Shown: piece after piece, positions 9,695-18,626 of the stretch
How positions within the stretch are numbered: the first letter of the stretch is position 1
Layout: each line of letters opens with the position of its first letter
Assembly: GCF_001787335.1 (NCBI RefSeq)
Contig: NZ_CP014674.1
Location: 2,212,501 to 2,276,500 of the forward strand
Reading direction: 5' to 3'
Length of the DNA stretch: 64,000 nt
Source: Kozakia baliensis
GTDB lineage: Bacteria > Pseudomonadota > Alphaproteobacteria > Acetobacterales > Acetobacteraceae
Position numbers and translations under genes: made by a program
The notes under the pieces: model-generated
Databases searched by the model: none
What the model was told of the DNA's origin: nothing
Seen by the model: only the letters and a program-made list of their open reading frames with translations

Positions 9695-11929
9695 TCAGTC
9701 TCCTTCCACTAACAGCGAATCGGCGTCGGCATCGTTTCTTCTTCTGCCTGCGCTGTTCTGATGGCGGTTTTGTTGCAGCCACAAGGTGCGATAAATCTCG
9801 CAACGTTGAAGCAGGATTTCATGCGGCGCGATATCCGCGACGTGCCCACGTTCCATGACGCAGATCTGGTCGCAATCCACCAGCGAAGATAGACGATGCG
9901 ACACGATCACCATCGTACGCCCCTTGCCGATCCGCTGCAGATTGGCGTTGACCAGCGCTTCGCTTTCCGGATCGAGCGCCGAAGTCGCCTCATCAAGGAT
10001 CATCAATTTCGGATCGCTGATTACCGCGCGGGCGATGGCGAGCCGCTGGCGCTGTCCGCCGGAAATGTTGGTCGAACCTTCCTCGATCCAGGTATCGTAA
10101 CCCGCTGGCATGCGATCGATGAATTCCTCCGCCCCAGCCAGACGCGCGGCACGCACGACGTCATCGGTCGTATAACCTGGACGCCCCGCCGTGATGTTGT
10201 CGCGGACCGTGCCGCGAAATAGGAAGTTATCCTGCAACACCACGCCGAAAGAACGGCGAAGATGGGTCAAATTGATTTCGCGCAACTCGATTCCATCGAG
10301 CCGGAGATATCCTGTGTAGTTCCGGCTCACGCCCTGCAGAAGCCGTGTCACTGTCGATTTTCCGGAACCCGAGCGGCCAACCAAGCCCAACATGGTGCCT
10401 GCCGGAATATCGAAATTCACATCGTTCAAAGCGCGCGTCGTGGCGCCGGGGTAGCTGAAATTCACATCCGAAAAGGAGAGTGCGCCTTGAATGCGCGGGC
10501 GCATGCCCGTCGTGAGCGCTTTCGTCTCGGTCGGCTGGTTCAGCACTAGGCCAGCCTCGTTCAGGGAGGTGGAAACTTCGTTCACTTCCTCCAGCAATTT
10601 GGCCAAATTCACCAACGGCGCTGCAACGCGGCCGCCCAGCATCATGAACGCCATCAATGCGCCCGCCTGCATACCGGTGCTGCTTTGCAGCGCCAGATAA
10701 GCCCCAACGAGAATGATGCCTCGATTGATGAACATATCCAGCGGCATGACCAGCGTGGACGGCCAGTTTGCCATGCGCCCGGCCGCCAGTTTCCAGCGCA
10801 CGACGGACGCCGTCGCTTCATCCCACCGGGCGCGCCGCGTCGGCTCAAGCGCCAGGGTCTTGACGGTGCGGATACCGGCCACCGTTTCATAAAGCACGGA
10901 ACCGCGATCCATCTCCGCTTCGATCATGCGGCCATAGACGCGCCCTACCGGCGAAAGGAAAATGACGATGATCAGGCCGATCAAACCCGCACAGGCGACC
11001 GTCATCCAGGCCAAAGTAGCGCTCATATAGAAAAGCAGCGGCAGGATGACCACCAGCGTGAACATATCCAGCATGGTGCTCATCAACCGCCCGGTCAGGA
11101 AGTCGCGCACCTTATAAAGTGCCATATACCGGCCCAGAACGCGCCCGGTCTGTTCGCGTTCGTAGAACTCCAAAGGCAAGGCCAGGAGACGGTTGAACGC
11201 ATGGAGTGAAATGCGTGTATCGATCCGCGTCGTCATCACCAGCGTCAACTCACGCCGCGCATAAGTCAGCAGCACTTCGTAGAACGACAGGATTACGACG
11301 ATACCTGTGATCGACACCAGGGTGGCCATTGAGTGATAATTCACTACACGGTCAACGACCTGCATGACGATCAGCGCCGGGAAGATCGACAGCACGCTCA
11401 GGGTCATGGACGCGAACAGAATGTCGCGCAGCGATTTCTTCTCGCGAAGAACGATTTTCGCAAACCAAGCCAGGTCGAACGGCGCATCCGCCTCGGAAAG
11501 ATCTCGCCGCCGCTTGACCAGCAGAACATCGCCCGTCCAGACTTGGGAGAGGCGCAATTCGTCCACCGCAACCGGGGTGCTGCCGTCATCTCCTAAAGGA
11601 TCGCGCAACCATACGACGCCACGCTCGGGATCGGCGCGAACCATTAGGGCCGCGGAACCGTCTCGGAACATAAGAACGATCGGCGGCGTATTCTGAAGGC
11701 GGATCAGAAAGCGCCATTTGATGCGCATTCCCTTGGCGACCGCGCCCTGCTCGTTGAGCCAGCGCGCCAGGGAAGCAGGCGAAGGCGATGCTTCTCCCGG
11801 CTCTGCCGCGAAATCGCGAATATCGAGATCGATGCCATGATGCTTGGCTGCCGCCATGGCCGCACGAAGGCGAATATAAGCGGGACTCGCGTTTTCGGAG
11901 GTTGCTGAGCCGCCTTCGTTATAATCCAC
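9695..11929 (-). CDS. Type I secretion ABC transporter (permease-ATPase) with degenerate C39-like domain
   Basis: A 744-residue half transporter that would power protein export as a dimer. Residues about 1-140 occupy the place of a C39 peptidase but lack the catalytic cysteine motif, so this is a C39-like domain (CLD) that would bind rather than cut substrate. About 160-440 is the six-helix membrane domain. The ATPase has Walker A GRSGSGKST near 518, Q-loop VLQDNFLF, signature NISGGQRQR near 621, Walker B LMILDE near 642 and the switch histidine in VSHRLS. CLD exporters usually carry unprocessed RTX-type substrates with C-terminal signals. It is the first gene of the minus-strand run; no substrate or TolC gene is adjacent. 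Confidence 0.93.
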   Translation of the reverse strand: MDYNEGGSATSENASPAYIRLRAAMAAAKHHGIDLDIRDFAAEPGEASPSPASLARWLNEQGAVAKGMRIKWRFLIRLQNTPPIVLMFRDGSAALMVRADPERGVVWLRDPLGDDGSTPVAVDELRLSQVWTGDVLLVKRRRDLSEADAPFDLAWFAKIVLREKKSLRDILFASMTLSVLSIFPALIVMQVVDRVVNYHSMATLVSITGIVVILSFYEVLLTYARRELTLVMTTRIDTRISLHAFNRLLALPLEFYEREQTGRVLGRYMALYKVRDFLTGRLMSTMLDMFTLVVILPLLFYMSATLAWMTVACAGLIGLIIVIFLSPVGRVYGRMIEAEMDRGSVLYETVAGIRTVKTLALEPTRRARWDEATASVVRWKLAAGRMANWPSTLVMPLDMFINRGIILVGAYLALQSSTGMQAGALMAFMMLGGRVAAPLVNLAKLLEEVNEVSTSLNEAGLVLNQPTETKALTTGMRPRIQGALSFSDVNFSYPGATTRALNDVNFDIPAGTMLGLVGRSGSGKSTVTRLLQGVSRNYTGYLRLDGIELREINLTHLRRSFGVVLQDNFLFRGTVRDNITAGRPGYTTDDVVRAARLAGAEEFIDRMPAGYDTWIEEGSTNISGGQRQRLAIARAVISDPKLMILDEATSALDPESEALVNANLQRIGKGRTMVIVSHRLSSLVDCDQICVMERGHVADIAPHEILLQRCEIYRTLWLQQNRHQNSAGRRRNDADADSLLVEGD

Positions 11930-12064
11930 GAAAATTCCCTCTTATATTTCACAAGTCACACGGCCCAAGTGGCACGCTCAAGTTCATAAAATAATGTCTT
12001 ATTCATTCACGCGAACAGAACACGCTTCGCATAGCGGACAAATCGCATGGCTTCTATAACAATT

Positions 12065-12499
12065 TCATGAACCAATTCTCATCGCATGACGTCTTGATAT
12101 TTTGGACACAGTAGTATCGCGATCGGAAAATGGCAGTTTTAGCCGAAATCTTGCGCTTACAAGCTTATTGGCATTTAACGAAGCTGCTCGCATCGGCAGA
12201 CGGCCAGGCGTTTCGAGCAAGACGACGTCCGTGAAATCTCCGCAGCGGCGGCGCACGCGATCCATGAATAACAGGTTCAGCGCCTGCGCGGCTTCGTCAT
12301 GCACCTGGCAGCAGGCACAATTCGCACCATGCGCGCCCCATATATTATGCGAGGCGAGCGGTATGTTGCGCATCACCAACCAACCTGGACCGGCCTGCAA
12401 ATTTCCAACCGCCAGAATCGCAGCGTGTCCGCGCCGCGCCGCCGTCCAATCCGAGACGGATGAGCAAAGCCATAACGGCACGCGTCCATCACCCATCAC
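12065..12499 (-). CDS. Small protein resembling a CobW/G3E GTPase fragment
   Basis: A 144-residue reading frame whose middle part looks conserved: ASHNIWGAHGANCACC, then AQALNLLFMDRVRRRCGDFT, VVLLETPG and VSARFRL. The CACC element matches the Cys-Cys motif position of COG0523 (CobW) metal chaperone-type GTPases, and the following helix-strand order is like the region after it. No Walker A motif is present, so it cannot be a working GTPase alone. I recall similar short proteins in Acetobacteraceae, but this is from memory. It stands alone between the exporter and hldE, and the opposite strand also has an open frame, so coding status is not certain. Confidence 0.5.
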   Translation of the reverse strand: MMGDGRVPLWLCSSVSDWTAARRGHAAILAVGNLQAGPGWLVMRNIPLASHNIWGAHGANCACCQVHDEAAQALNLLFMDRVRRRCGDFTDVVLLETPGRLPMRAASLNANKLVSARFRLKLPFSDRDTTVSKISRRHAMRIGS

Positions 12500-12750
12500 A
12501 GCAAAATCCTCTTTCCTACCCTTATGCAGAAGCCCACATCACATCTTGTCTCAAGCATGATATGCCTTCTCCTTCCAAAGCGGCATCTCATCAGACCGCT
12601 TTCGTCAGACCATTCTTCTATTTGCGAGATATCACGATCCCTACCATACGTCCCCACCTTCTTGACGCTTCCGGCATTGGTCAGGCCAGGAACTCCTTTG
12701 AAACAACCCTTTTCTCAAATCAGCCCCAATTTTGAGCTAAGTATTTTTGC

Positions 12751-14223
12751 ATGATCGAGAATTTCACCTTCGGCCGCCTCTGCATTATCGGCGACGTTCT
12801 GCTTGACCAGTATGTGTTCGGCTCGGTCAATCGCATTTCGCCCGAAGCGCCGGTCCCGGTTTTGCTGCACTCTCAACGCTCCGCCGTACCTGGAGGCGCT
12901 GCCAACGTAGCCGTCAACGCCGCCGCCCTGGGCTGCACGGTCGATCTGATCGGCGTCATCGGGTGCGATGACGCTGCCAATAAATTACGCGATGTTCTGG
13001 CCCCGTGGAGCACGGTCGAACTTAGCGGCCTTGTGGAAGACCCCGATTGGACCACCATCACAAAAACCCGCGTGCTCAGCGGGCGGCAGCAGATCGTGCG
13101 TATCGACGAAGAACGGCTCGATCCCCTCTCCGATAAAACGACGGCACGCCTGATCGATGCCGCCAAAGCCGCCATCGCCAAAGCCGATGTGTTGGTGTGC
13201 TCCGATTACGCCAAAGGCGTGCTCTCCGACGCCGTGCTCCAAGCCGCTATCGAAGCCGGTCGCCAAAAAGGCATTCCCGTTATCGTCGATCCTAAGCGTA
13301 AAACCTTCGAAGCGTATCGTGGGGCCGATCTGGTGACACCCAACCGCATCGAACTCAGCCACGCCGCCAATCTCCCCCTTCGTACGGAATCAGAAATCGA
13401 ACAGGCCGCGCGCATCGCCTCCGGACAATTCGGCGGGGATGTTCTGGTCACGCGCTCCGAGGAAGGCATGACGCTCTGGCGCAAAGGCGGCGCGCTTACG
13501 CATGCCCCGGCCCGCAAGCAGGAAGTCAGCGATGTATCCGGCGCGGGCGACACGGTTCTGGCCACTGTCGCCAGCGTTCTCTCCGCCGGGCAATCCCTCG
13601 AAACCGCCATCGTCATCGCCACCGCCGCCGCCGCCATTTCCGTCAGCAAACTCGGCACCGCCACCGTCTCCCGCGCGGAACTCAGCCAGGAACTGCGCCG
13701 CGAGATCGACGAAGCCGGCAATCTGGCCTCGATCGAAGACGCACAGAATATCGTGGAGAATTGGCGACGGCACGGCGCGCGCATCGTGTTCACCAACGGC
13801 TGTTTCGACCTCGTACATCCCGGCCATATCGGCCTGCTTCATGCCGCCGCGAAGGAAGGCGACAAACTTATCGTCGCGCTCAATACAGATCGTTCCGTCA
13901 AGCGCCTGAAAGGGGAAGGCCGCCCTATTCAAGACGAGATCGCGCGGGCTACCGTGATCGGCGCGTTACGCGATGTGGATCTGGTCGTTCTCTTCGATGA
14001 AGAGACGCCGCTTGAGATCATTAAGAAATTGCGCCCGCATGTTATCGTCAAAGGCGCGGATTATCGGGAAGATCAAGTCGTCGGCGGCGATTTCGTCAAA
14101 GGATATGGTGGTCGCGTCGCACTCGTGAAGATCATGGAAGGGCGCTCCACGACCTCCCTGGTCGAAAAAGCGACCCGCTCAACGCCCGATAGCCAGAAAA
14201 AATCCAGCACAAACGCATCATGA
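12751..14223 (+). CDS. hldE: Bifunctional heptose 7-phosphate kinase / heptose 1-phosphate adenylyltransferase
   Basis: Makes ADP-D-glycero-beta-D-manno-heptose for the lipopolysaccharide inner core, in two cytoplasmic steps. The N-terminal PfkB/ribokinase domain (about 1-315) shows IIGDVLLDQYVFG, PGGAANVAVNAAALG, and the anion-hole motif DVSGAGDTVLAT with its catalytic aspartate. The C-terminal nucleotidyltransferase (about 340-475) has VFTNGCFDLVHPGHIGLL including the HxGH site. Length 490 is normal for the fused enzyme. The next gene starts inside this stop codon, so they are one operon. The start codon has only a weak ribosome site in an AT-rich leader. Confidence 0.97.
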   Translation: MIENFTFGRLCIIGDVLLDQYVFGSVNRISPEAPVPVLLHSQRSAVPGGAANVAVNAAALGCTVDLIGVIGCDDAANKLRDVLAPWSTVELSGLVEDPDWTTITKTRVLSGRQQIVRIDEERLDPLSDKTTARLIDAAKAAIAKADVLVCSDYAKGVLSDAVLQAAIEAGRQKGIPVIVDPKRKTFEAYRGADLVTPNRIELSHAANLPLRTESEIEQAARIASGQFGGDVLVTRSEEGMTLWRKGGALTHAPARKQEVSDVSGAGDTVLATVASVLSAGQSLETAIVIATAAAAISVSKLGTATVSRAELSQELRREIDEAGNLASIEDAQNIVENWRRHGARIVFTNGCFDLVHPGHIGLLHAAAKEGDKLIVALNTDRSVKRLKGEGRPIQDEIARATVIGALRDVDLVVLFDEETPLEIIKKLRPHVIVKGADYREDQVVGGDFVKGYGGRVALVKIMEGRSTTSLVEKATRSTPDSQKKSSTNAS

Positions 14224-15416
14224 AGATGAAGCCTTGCCATGTATCGTCGCACGCGAACGAAAAGCCTTTTTCATTGAATAAAGACCGTTGGCGCGATTGG
14301 CTCTCGCAGGACGCTCTGCCCTTGTGGTCCGGTGTTGGTTTCGACGCCCGACGCCGCCTGTTTCACGAGCGGCTGACATTCGATCACCAGCCTATTCCCC
14401 TCCCCGAACTTCGCCTCATGGTGCAGGCGCGACAAATCGCGACCTATTGTCGCGCCGAGCTAGACGGTTTCGACACAACAGCTTCGCTCGCGCTCGATTG
14501 CCTCCATGAAGTGGAGCGGCGTTACTGGCGCAGCGATGATGCGAAGGGATGGATTTTCTCTCTCGGTCCCGATGGCCGCCCGGCCGATCGCCGCCGCGAT
14601 CTTTACGGGCATGCCTTTATTCTGTTCGCCTATGCCTGGGCTTATCGCGTTTCTCACGATCCGGCTTATCTTACCGTCGCTCGGGAAACCATTCTTGAGA
14701 TCGAAAGCATCTTCTCCACAGGCACCGAAGGTTATCTCGATACGATCCCGGCGCCTGACGCAATCCGGCGCCAAAACCCGCATATGCACCTGCTTGAAGC
14801 CTATCTGGAGCTTTTCGATGTCTCGGGCGATGAGCTTTATCTCCAGGGTGCGCGCCGTCTCGTTCATCTTGCGATGCGGCATTTCATTCTCCCCAATACG
14901 GGCATGCTGCTCGAATTTTTCAATGTCTCCTGGTCGCCGCTTCAAGCGCCAGGGCATAACCGTATCGAACCTGGGCATTTGTTCGAATGGTCCTGGCTTT
15001 TCAATGAGTTCGGACGCCTCGCGCCACATGAGTCGATGATTGAGGAAATTCTCGTCACCCAGCGGGAGTTATTCGAATCCGCCCGCAATTATGGTGTCGA
15101 TCCTCAAACGTCGCTCGTCTGTGACGCTATTACGGATCATGGCGCTAGGTTGGAGGATTCCACGCGCATTTGGCCGCAAACCGAATTCATACGCATGTTA
15201 TGCCTGCGGCAACGGCACGGGGATTTCAGGGACGCGGCCCTACTCGCACGCCAAGGCAAGCGTTTTTTCGAACATTACGCGCCCCAGCATCTCAAAGGCG
15301 GCTGGATCGATCGGCTGGACGTGCATGGCGTTCCGATCACCGATCATATGCCTGCCAGTTCGTTCTACCATATTTACGGTGCGGCGACGGAAGTTCTGAA
15401 CAGTCTCACGGAATAG
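14220..15416 (+). CDS. AGE-family epimerase/isomerase (N-acylglucosamine 2-epimerase fold)
   Basis: A 398-residue alpha6/alpha6-barrel enzyme of the AGE superfamily, which holds N-acylglucosamine 2-epimerases, aldose-ketose isomerases and mannose-6-phosphate isomerase-like proteins. Family marks seen are RDLYGHAFILFAYAWAYR, NPHMHLLEAYLELFD, NRIEPGHLFEWSWL with the active-site histidine, WPQTEFIRM, and SSFYHIYGAATE near the end. Its ATG overlaps the hldE stop codon by four bases, so it is coupled to heptose synthesis. An isomerase step in nucleotide-sugar supply, such as mannose/fructose interconversion, would fit, but the exact substrate cannot be read. Confidence 0.85.
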   Translation: MKMKPCHVSSHANEKPFSLNKDRWRDWLSQDALPLWSGVGFDARRRLFHERLTFDHQPIPLPELRLMVQARQIATYCRAELDGFDTTASLALDCLHEVERRYWRSDDAKGWIFSLGPDGRPADRRRDLYGHAFILFAYAWAYRVSHDPAYLTVARETILEIESIFSTGTEGYLDTIPAPDAIRRQNPHMHLLEAYLELFDVSGDELYLQGARRLVHLAMRHFILPNTGMLLEFFNVSWSPLQAPGHNRIEPGHLFEWSWLFNEFGRLAPHESMIEEILVTQRELFESARNYGVDPQTSLVCDAITDHGARLEDSTRIWPQTEFIRMLCLRQRHGDFRDAALLARQGKRFFEHYAPQHLKGGWIDRLDVHGVPITDHMPASSFYHIYGAATEVLNSLTE

Positions 15417-15422
15417 TTCTCT

Positions 15423-15453
15423 CCTCATGCCGACGAATAAAGCCCGCATGAGG
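15423..15453. terminator. Candidate bidirectional terminator hairpin
   Basis: An 8-bp perfect stem CCTCATGC / GCATGAGG with a 15-base loop lies between the convergent epimerase and glycosyltransferase genes. There is no clear T-run on either side, so this may be only a transcript-end hairpin. Confidence 0.4.
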
Positions 15454-15478
15454 AATTCTCAGTTCCAGGCCAGTGAAA

Positions 15479-16936
15479 TTACAATATCCAGGCGATAATA
15501 CGCCCATGTTCGAGGCCAGAGATCAGCTTGATTTCCTCATCGGACAAGCATGACATCATCACCATAAAATCGTTGTATCCTATCGTCTTGTTCAAATCCG
15601 CAACGTCCCTGAAGAAATCGAAACGACTGCGAATATCCTTAGGCGAGGCATTAAGCTTTACTTCGCTCTTGTCCTTCTTAACGAAACAGATTTCCTCCCA
15701 ATTGGAAGCTTGTTCTCTATCGCACGCTACCCCGCCCGAATTGTCCTTTGGAAGAAACGTCAAGTATTTATCGGTAATAGGGGATTTAAGGTAATGGATG
15801 CTCTGGTCGTGTTCATTGGTCTCTATGAGAAACTGGTAGACACTCCCGAAACGACCGTCCTCACTAATATGAAACGGCACATTGGAGATATGTTCACCCG
15901 CAGCGGAGAATAAATAAACGTATTTTGGATCATCCCTATAAATAAGCGCAGAAAGGTTGAAATGAATTTCTCCGCCATCGAAAACCTGGGTTAAATGCCC
16001 TTCTTTATTGTTTAAGCATAAAATCGCACCGCTTTTCTTCCGAAGAGAGAAAACATCGAACCCGATATTGTCGGGAGAATTTTTATATTCAGTATTCTGG
16101 CCTCTCAAATTTGAAATATAGTGAGAGACGCATCTTTCTTTTATCTTATAGAGGTTTCTATTCGCCGAATTGATGAAATTATCATTTTCCGTTCTGAATA
16201 AATCGTTTCTATTGAAATGATCCCAGTATACCGTGGAATTATGCAAATCCACGCCGAGTCTTCTTTTAATACGATCAACGTAATTTTCCATCGAGCGGCA
16301 AATGTAATGGTTGATACACGCATTTTCCCATATGACTTGCTTGCACGCCCCGTTCCACTCTACCTTATTACCTAAGGAATCGACGTAAAGATCGCCTTCG
16401 ACAGTGAATTTATGCGGGTTTTCATAATGGAAAATCATCTTATCCGGTCGAACGAAGCTTTTAACCAGCGTATTGTCGTCTAACTCTTTCGTCGAATGAT
16501 GGTTGTAGGCCTCGTAAATTCCTAATTTCGTTTTTACGACGCGAGAGGAGCTTCCATAAATTCTCCAACTCAACGCAACGGCATTGCTTTCAAGAAAATT
16601 CCTTAGAAAAGCTGAGATATCTCCAAATCCTTCCAGCGAAATATATTCGTCAGCATCAATAAACCCGATCCAATCATAGGTTCCTTGCGCTTTACGGCAC
16701 GCATCGAAGTAACAATCGCGCTGACGCCAATAGAAATTGGTTTCTTTATTCTTGTCGCTTCTCGTTAATTCAATATCGAATATTTCAGAAGCGCCTTTAA
16801 CGATCTCGTACGTGCCATCTTGAGAATGATCATCATAGATAAATAGTTTGTCGATCCCAATCGCGAAATGCCATGCGATCCAAGCTGCGATGTCCTGAGC
16901 TTCGTTTTTAACAAAAAGGGCAACCGCAGTTTTCAT
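15479..16936 (-). CDS. Glycosyltransferase of the GT2/GT92-like type, AT-rich
   Basis: A 485-residue GT-A enzyme. The N-terminal 250 residues carry MKTAVALFVKNEAQDIAAWI, the strand KLFIYDDHSQDGT, RQRDCYFDACRKAQ and the metal-binding site FIDADEYI, as in GT92-like and Glyco_tranf_2_4 proteins. The C-terminal half (about 290-485) is beta-rich and not recognised; it may bind sugar. Base and codon use is strikingly AT-rich (AAA, AAT, ATA and GAA codons) compared with all neighbours, and the gene stands alone between a hairpin and a terminator. This suggests acquisition by transfer, perhaps for variable surface glycan. No mobile element is visible beside it. Confidence 0.8.
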   Translation of the reverse strand: MKTAVALFVKNEAQDIAAWIAWHFAIGIDKLFIYDDHSQDGTYEIVKGASEIFDIELTRSDKNKETNFYWRQRDCYFDACRKAQGTYDWIGFIDADEYISLEGFGDISAFLRNFLESNAVALSWRIYGSSSRVVKTKLGIYEAYNHHSTKELDDNTLVKSFVRPDKMIFHYENPHKFTVEGDLYVDSLGNKVEWNGACKQVIWENACINHYICRSMENYVDRIKRRLGVDLHNSTVYWDHFNRNDLFRTENDNFINSANRNLYKIKERCVSHYISNLRGQNTEYKNSPDNIGFDVFSLRKKSGAILCLNNKEGHLTQVFDGGEIHFNLSALIYRDDPKYVYLFSAAGEHISNVPFHISEDGRFGSVYQFLIETNEHDQSIHYLKSPITDKYLTFLPKDNSGGVACDREQASNWEEICFVKKDKSEVKLNASPKDIRSRFDFFRDVADLNKTIGYNDFMVMMSCLSDEEIKLISGLEHGRIIAWIL

Positions 16937-17079
16937 TATATTACTCTATCAACGCAGGGAAATGTTCATGCCAATACTTTCCCCTCATTATATTTGATTG
17001 TTCCAGAAGAAGGAAGGAAGCTTCATCTTCGCCAAAATTCCGGCAGACATTTCAAATAGATTTATCGCACCAATCTCGT

Positions 17080-17121
17080 AAAAAAATCCCTCCTTTCCGT
17101 TTTGAGAAAAGAAGGGATTTC
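17080..17121 (-). terminator. Rho-independent terminator of the Old Yellow Enzyme gene
   Basis: On the minus strand, an 8-bp outer stem AAATCCCT / AGGGATTT plus a 4-bp inner stem closes a short loop and is followed by seven T. It lies 16 bases past the stop codon of the alkene reductase gene. Confidence 0.8.
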
Positions 17122-17136
17122 TAAAAATTCTATGCT

Positions 17137-18213
17137 TTAATCACCATAAAAAGGATAATCCGTATATCCTTCTTTACCTTGACTATACCATGTTTTGATA
17201 TTGTCCTGGTTCAGGGGCAGGTTATCCCGTAAACGCCGGGGAAGATCTGGATTGGCTAGGAACTTACGCCCAAAACCAATCGCATCCGCTCTGCCGGAAG
17301 CCACGGCCTCCAATGCTTCCTCGCGGGTATAATCCTGGTTAAGCACGAGCGGCGGGACGAATACTTCCCGAATTTTCGCATGAAGCTTGGGCTGGTCTGT
17401 CTGGCCGAACGTACCGTCCGGTCCTGGCTCACGCAGCGCAAGAAATGCGATTTTCATATCGCTCAGCATTTTCGCCGCCGGAATGAATACCTGCTCAGGG
17501 TGGCTATCGATGCAGCCTTGCGTATCGCCGTTGGGCGAGAGGCGAACACCGGTTCGGTCCGCACCGACGATGTTAATGACGCGCTCCGTTACTTCACGAA
17601 GAAGGCGAAGACGGTTCTCCGGTGAACCGCCATATTCGTCATCCCGAAGATTGGTGCTGTCACGAAGAAATTCGTCGATCAGATAACCGTTCGCGCTGTG
17701 AATCTGCACGCCATCGAACCCGGCCTCCAGAGCGTGACGCGCCGCATTTTCATAATCGTTCAGAATGCGCGCAATATCTGCCTTATCGAGCGCACGCGCC
17801 TGCTCGGCCGGTTTCTTGCCGTCATAAGTGTGAATTTCACCGGGAGCCGTAGTGGCCGAACTCGAAACGGGCTGCAGACCCGTCACACTGGAATGCACCA
17901 TCCGCCCCATGTGCCAAAGCTGCGCGACAATCTTGCCGCCGCGCTCGTGCACGGCTTTCGTCACCGGCTTCCAGGCCTCAACCTGCTCCTTACTCCAAAG
18001 TCCCGGCGCGTAGGGCCAGCCCAAACCTTCTCGGCTGATGCCGGTTGCTTCGGATACGATCAGCCCAGCACTTGCCCGTTGAGCGTAATACTCAGCCATG
18101 ATCGGCGTCGGCACATGCTCGCGCGTTGAGCGGCCTCGTGTGAGCGGCGCCATCAGAATACGATTGGCCGCCTCGATAGCGCCAAGTTGAATCGGATCGA
18201 ACAAGCTAGGCAT
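17137..18213 (-). CDS. Alkene reductase, Old Yellow Enzyme family (NemA-like)
   Basis: A 358-residue FMN-dependent NAD(P)H reductase of activated C=C bonds, nitro compounds and nitrate esters, cytoplasmic TIM barrel. It opens with LFDPIQLGAIEAANRILMAP, has YYAQRASAGLIVSEAT, QLWHMGRMVHS, the substrate-binding pair in GVQIHSANGYLIDEFLRD and DEYGGSPENR, and FMN-phosphate binding near AIGFGRKFLANPDLP. Length and motifs are complete. A small ArsR-type regulator is divergently encoded 116 bases away with a dyad between them, so the enzyme is probably induced by electrophiles. A decayed homologue lies at 51770-52042. Confidence 0.95.
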   Translation of the reverse strand: MPSLFDPIQLGAIEAANRILMAPLTRGRSTREHVPTPIMAEYYAQRASAGLIVSEATGISREGLGWPYAPGLWSKEQVEAWKPVTKAVHERGGKIVAQLWHMGRMVHSSVTGLQPVSSSATTAPGEIHTYDGKKPAEQARALDKADIARILNDYENAARHALEAGFDGVQIHSANGYLIDEFLRDSTNLRDDEYGGSPENRLRLLREVTERVINIVGADRTGVRLSPNGDTQGCIDSHPEQVFIPAAKMLSDMKIAFLALREPGPDGTFGQTDQPKLHAKIREVFVPPLVLNQDYTREEALEAVASGRADAIGFGRKFLANPDLPRRLRDNLPLNQDNIKTWYSQGKEGYTDYPFYGD

Positions 18214-18236
18214 GAAAACCCCCTTATTTTTCTTTA

Positions 18237-18252
18237 TTCGATTTTTATCGAA
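18237..18252. promoter_or_regulatory. Inverted repeat between alkene reductase and ArsR-type regulator
   Basis: TTCGAT-TTTT-ATCGAA is a perfect 6-bp inverted repeat in the divergent intergenic region, 24 bases before the alkene reductase start. A related half site GAATCGA lies about 20 bases further right. The position suits an operator for the ArsR-type protein. Binding is inferred. Confidence 0.5.
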
Positions 18253-18329
18253 CTAATAGGAGATAGATTCCCCTGTTTGAATCGACAAGTGGTAGAAGGT
18301 AGGAATCGAAATTCACTGGAAAGTCCATT

Positions 18330-18626
18330 GTGCCTGATTACGAACACCCCGCCCCTGCCGATCTGACCTTGCTGGCAGTTCTCCGTGGTTTGGCCGACCC
18401 GGCGCGACTGGAGATCGTCCGGCATCTTGGAAGCATCGAGGAAGCAAGTTGCGCGACCTTGCTGGGGGAACGCCCCCGTTCCAGCATGTCCCATCATTTT
18501 CAGGTCTTGCGCGAGTCCGGCTTGATTTATACGCGCGTTCAGGGCGTTCAGCATTTCAACTCGCTTCGTCGTGCTGAACTAAACGCTCGTTTCCCTGGTT
18601 TGCTCGACGCCATTCTGGCGGATTAG
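18330..18626 (+). CDS. ArsR-family winged-helix transcriptional regulator
   Basis: A 98-residue repressor-type DNA-binding protein. The winged helix is clear: LRGLADPARLEIVRHLGSI, recognition helix in RSSMSHHFQVLRESGLI, then the wing TRVQGVQHFNSLRRAEL. The start is a GTG. The metal-binding CxC motif of arsenic or cadmium sensors is absent; the only cysteine is in EEASCATLLGE, just before the recognition helix. With the Old Yellow Enzyme gene divergent, sensing of an electrophile or redox signal through that cysteine is a reasonable guess, not shown. Confidence 0.88.
   Translation: MPDYEHPAPADLTLLAVLRGLADPARLEIVRHLGSIEEASCATLLGERPRSSMSHHFQVLRESGLIYTRVQGVQHFNSLRRAELNARFPGLLDAILAD

Noticed and set aside
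12102-12560. 152-residue plus-strand frame opposite the CobW-like fragment
   Set aside because: Its translation is low-complexity Arg/Ser/Pro without family pattern; the minus strand keeps the CACC motif and helix pattern.
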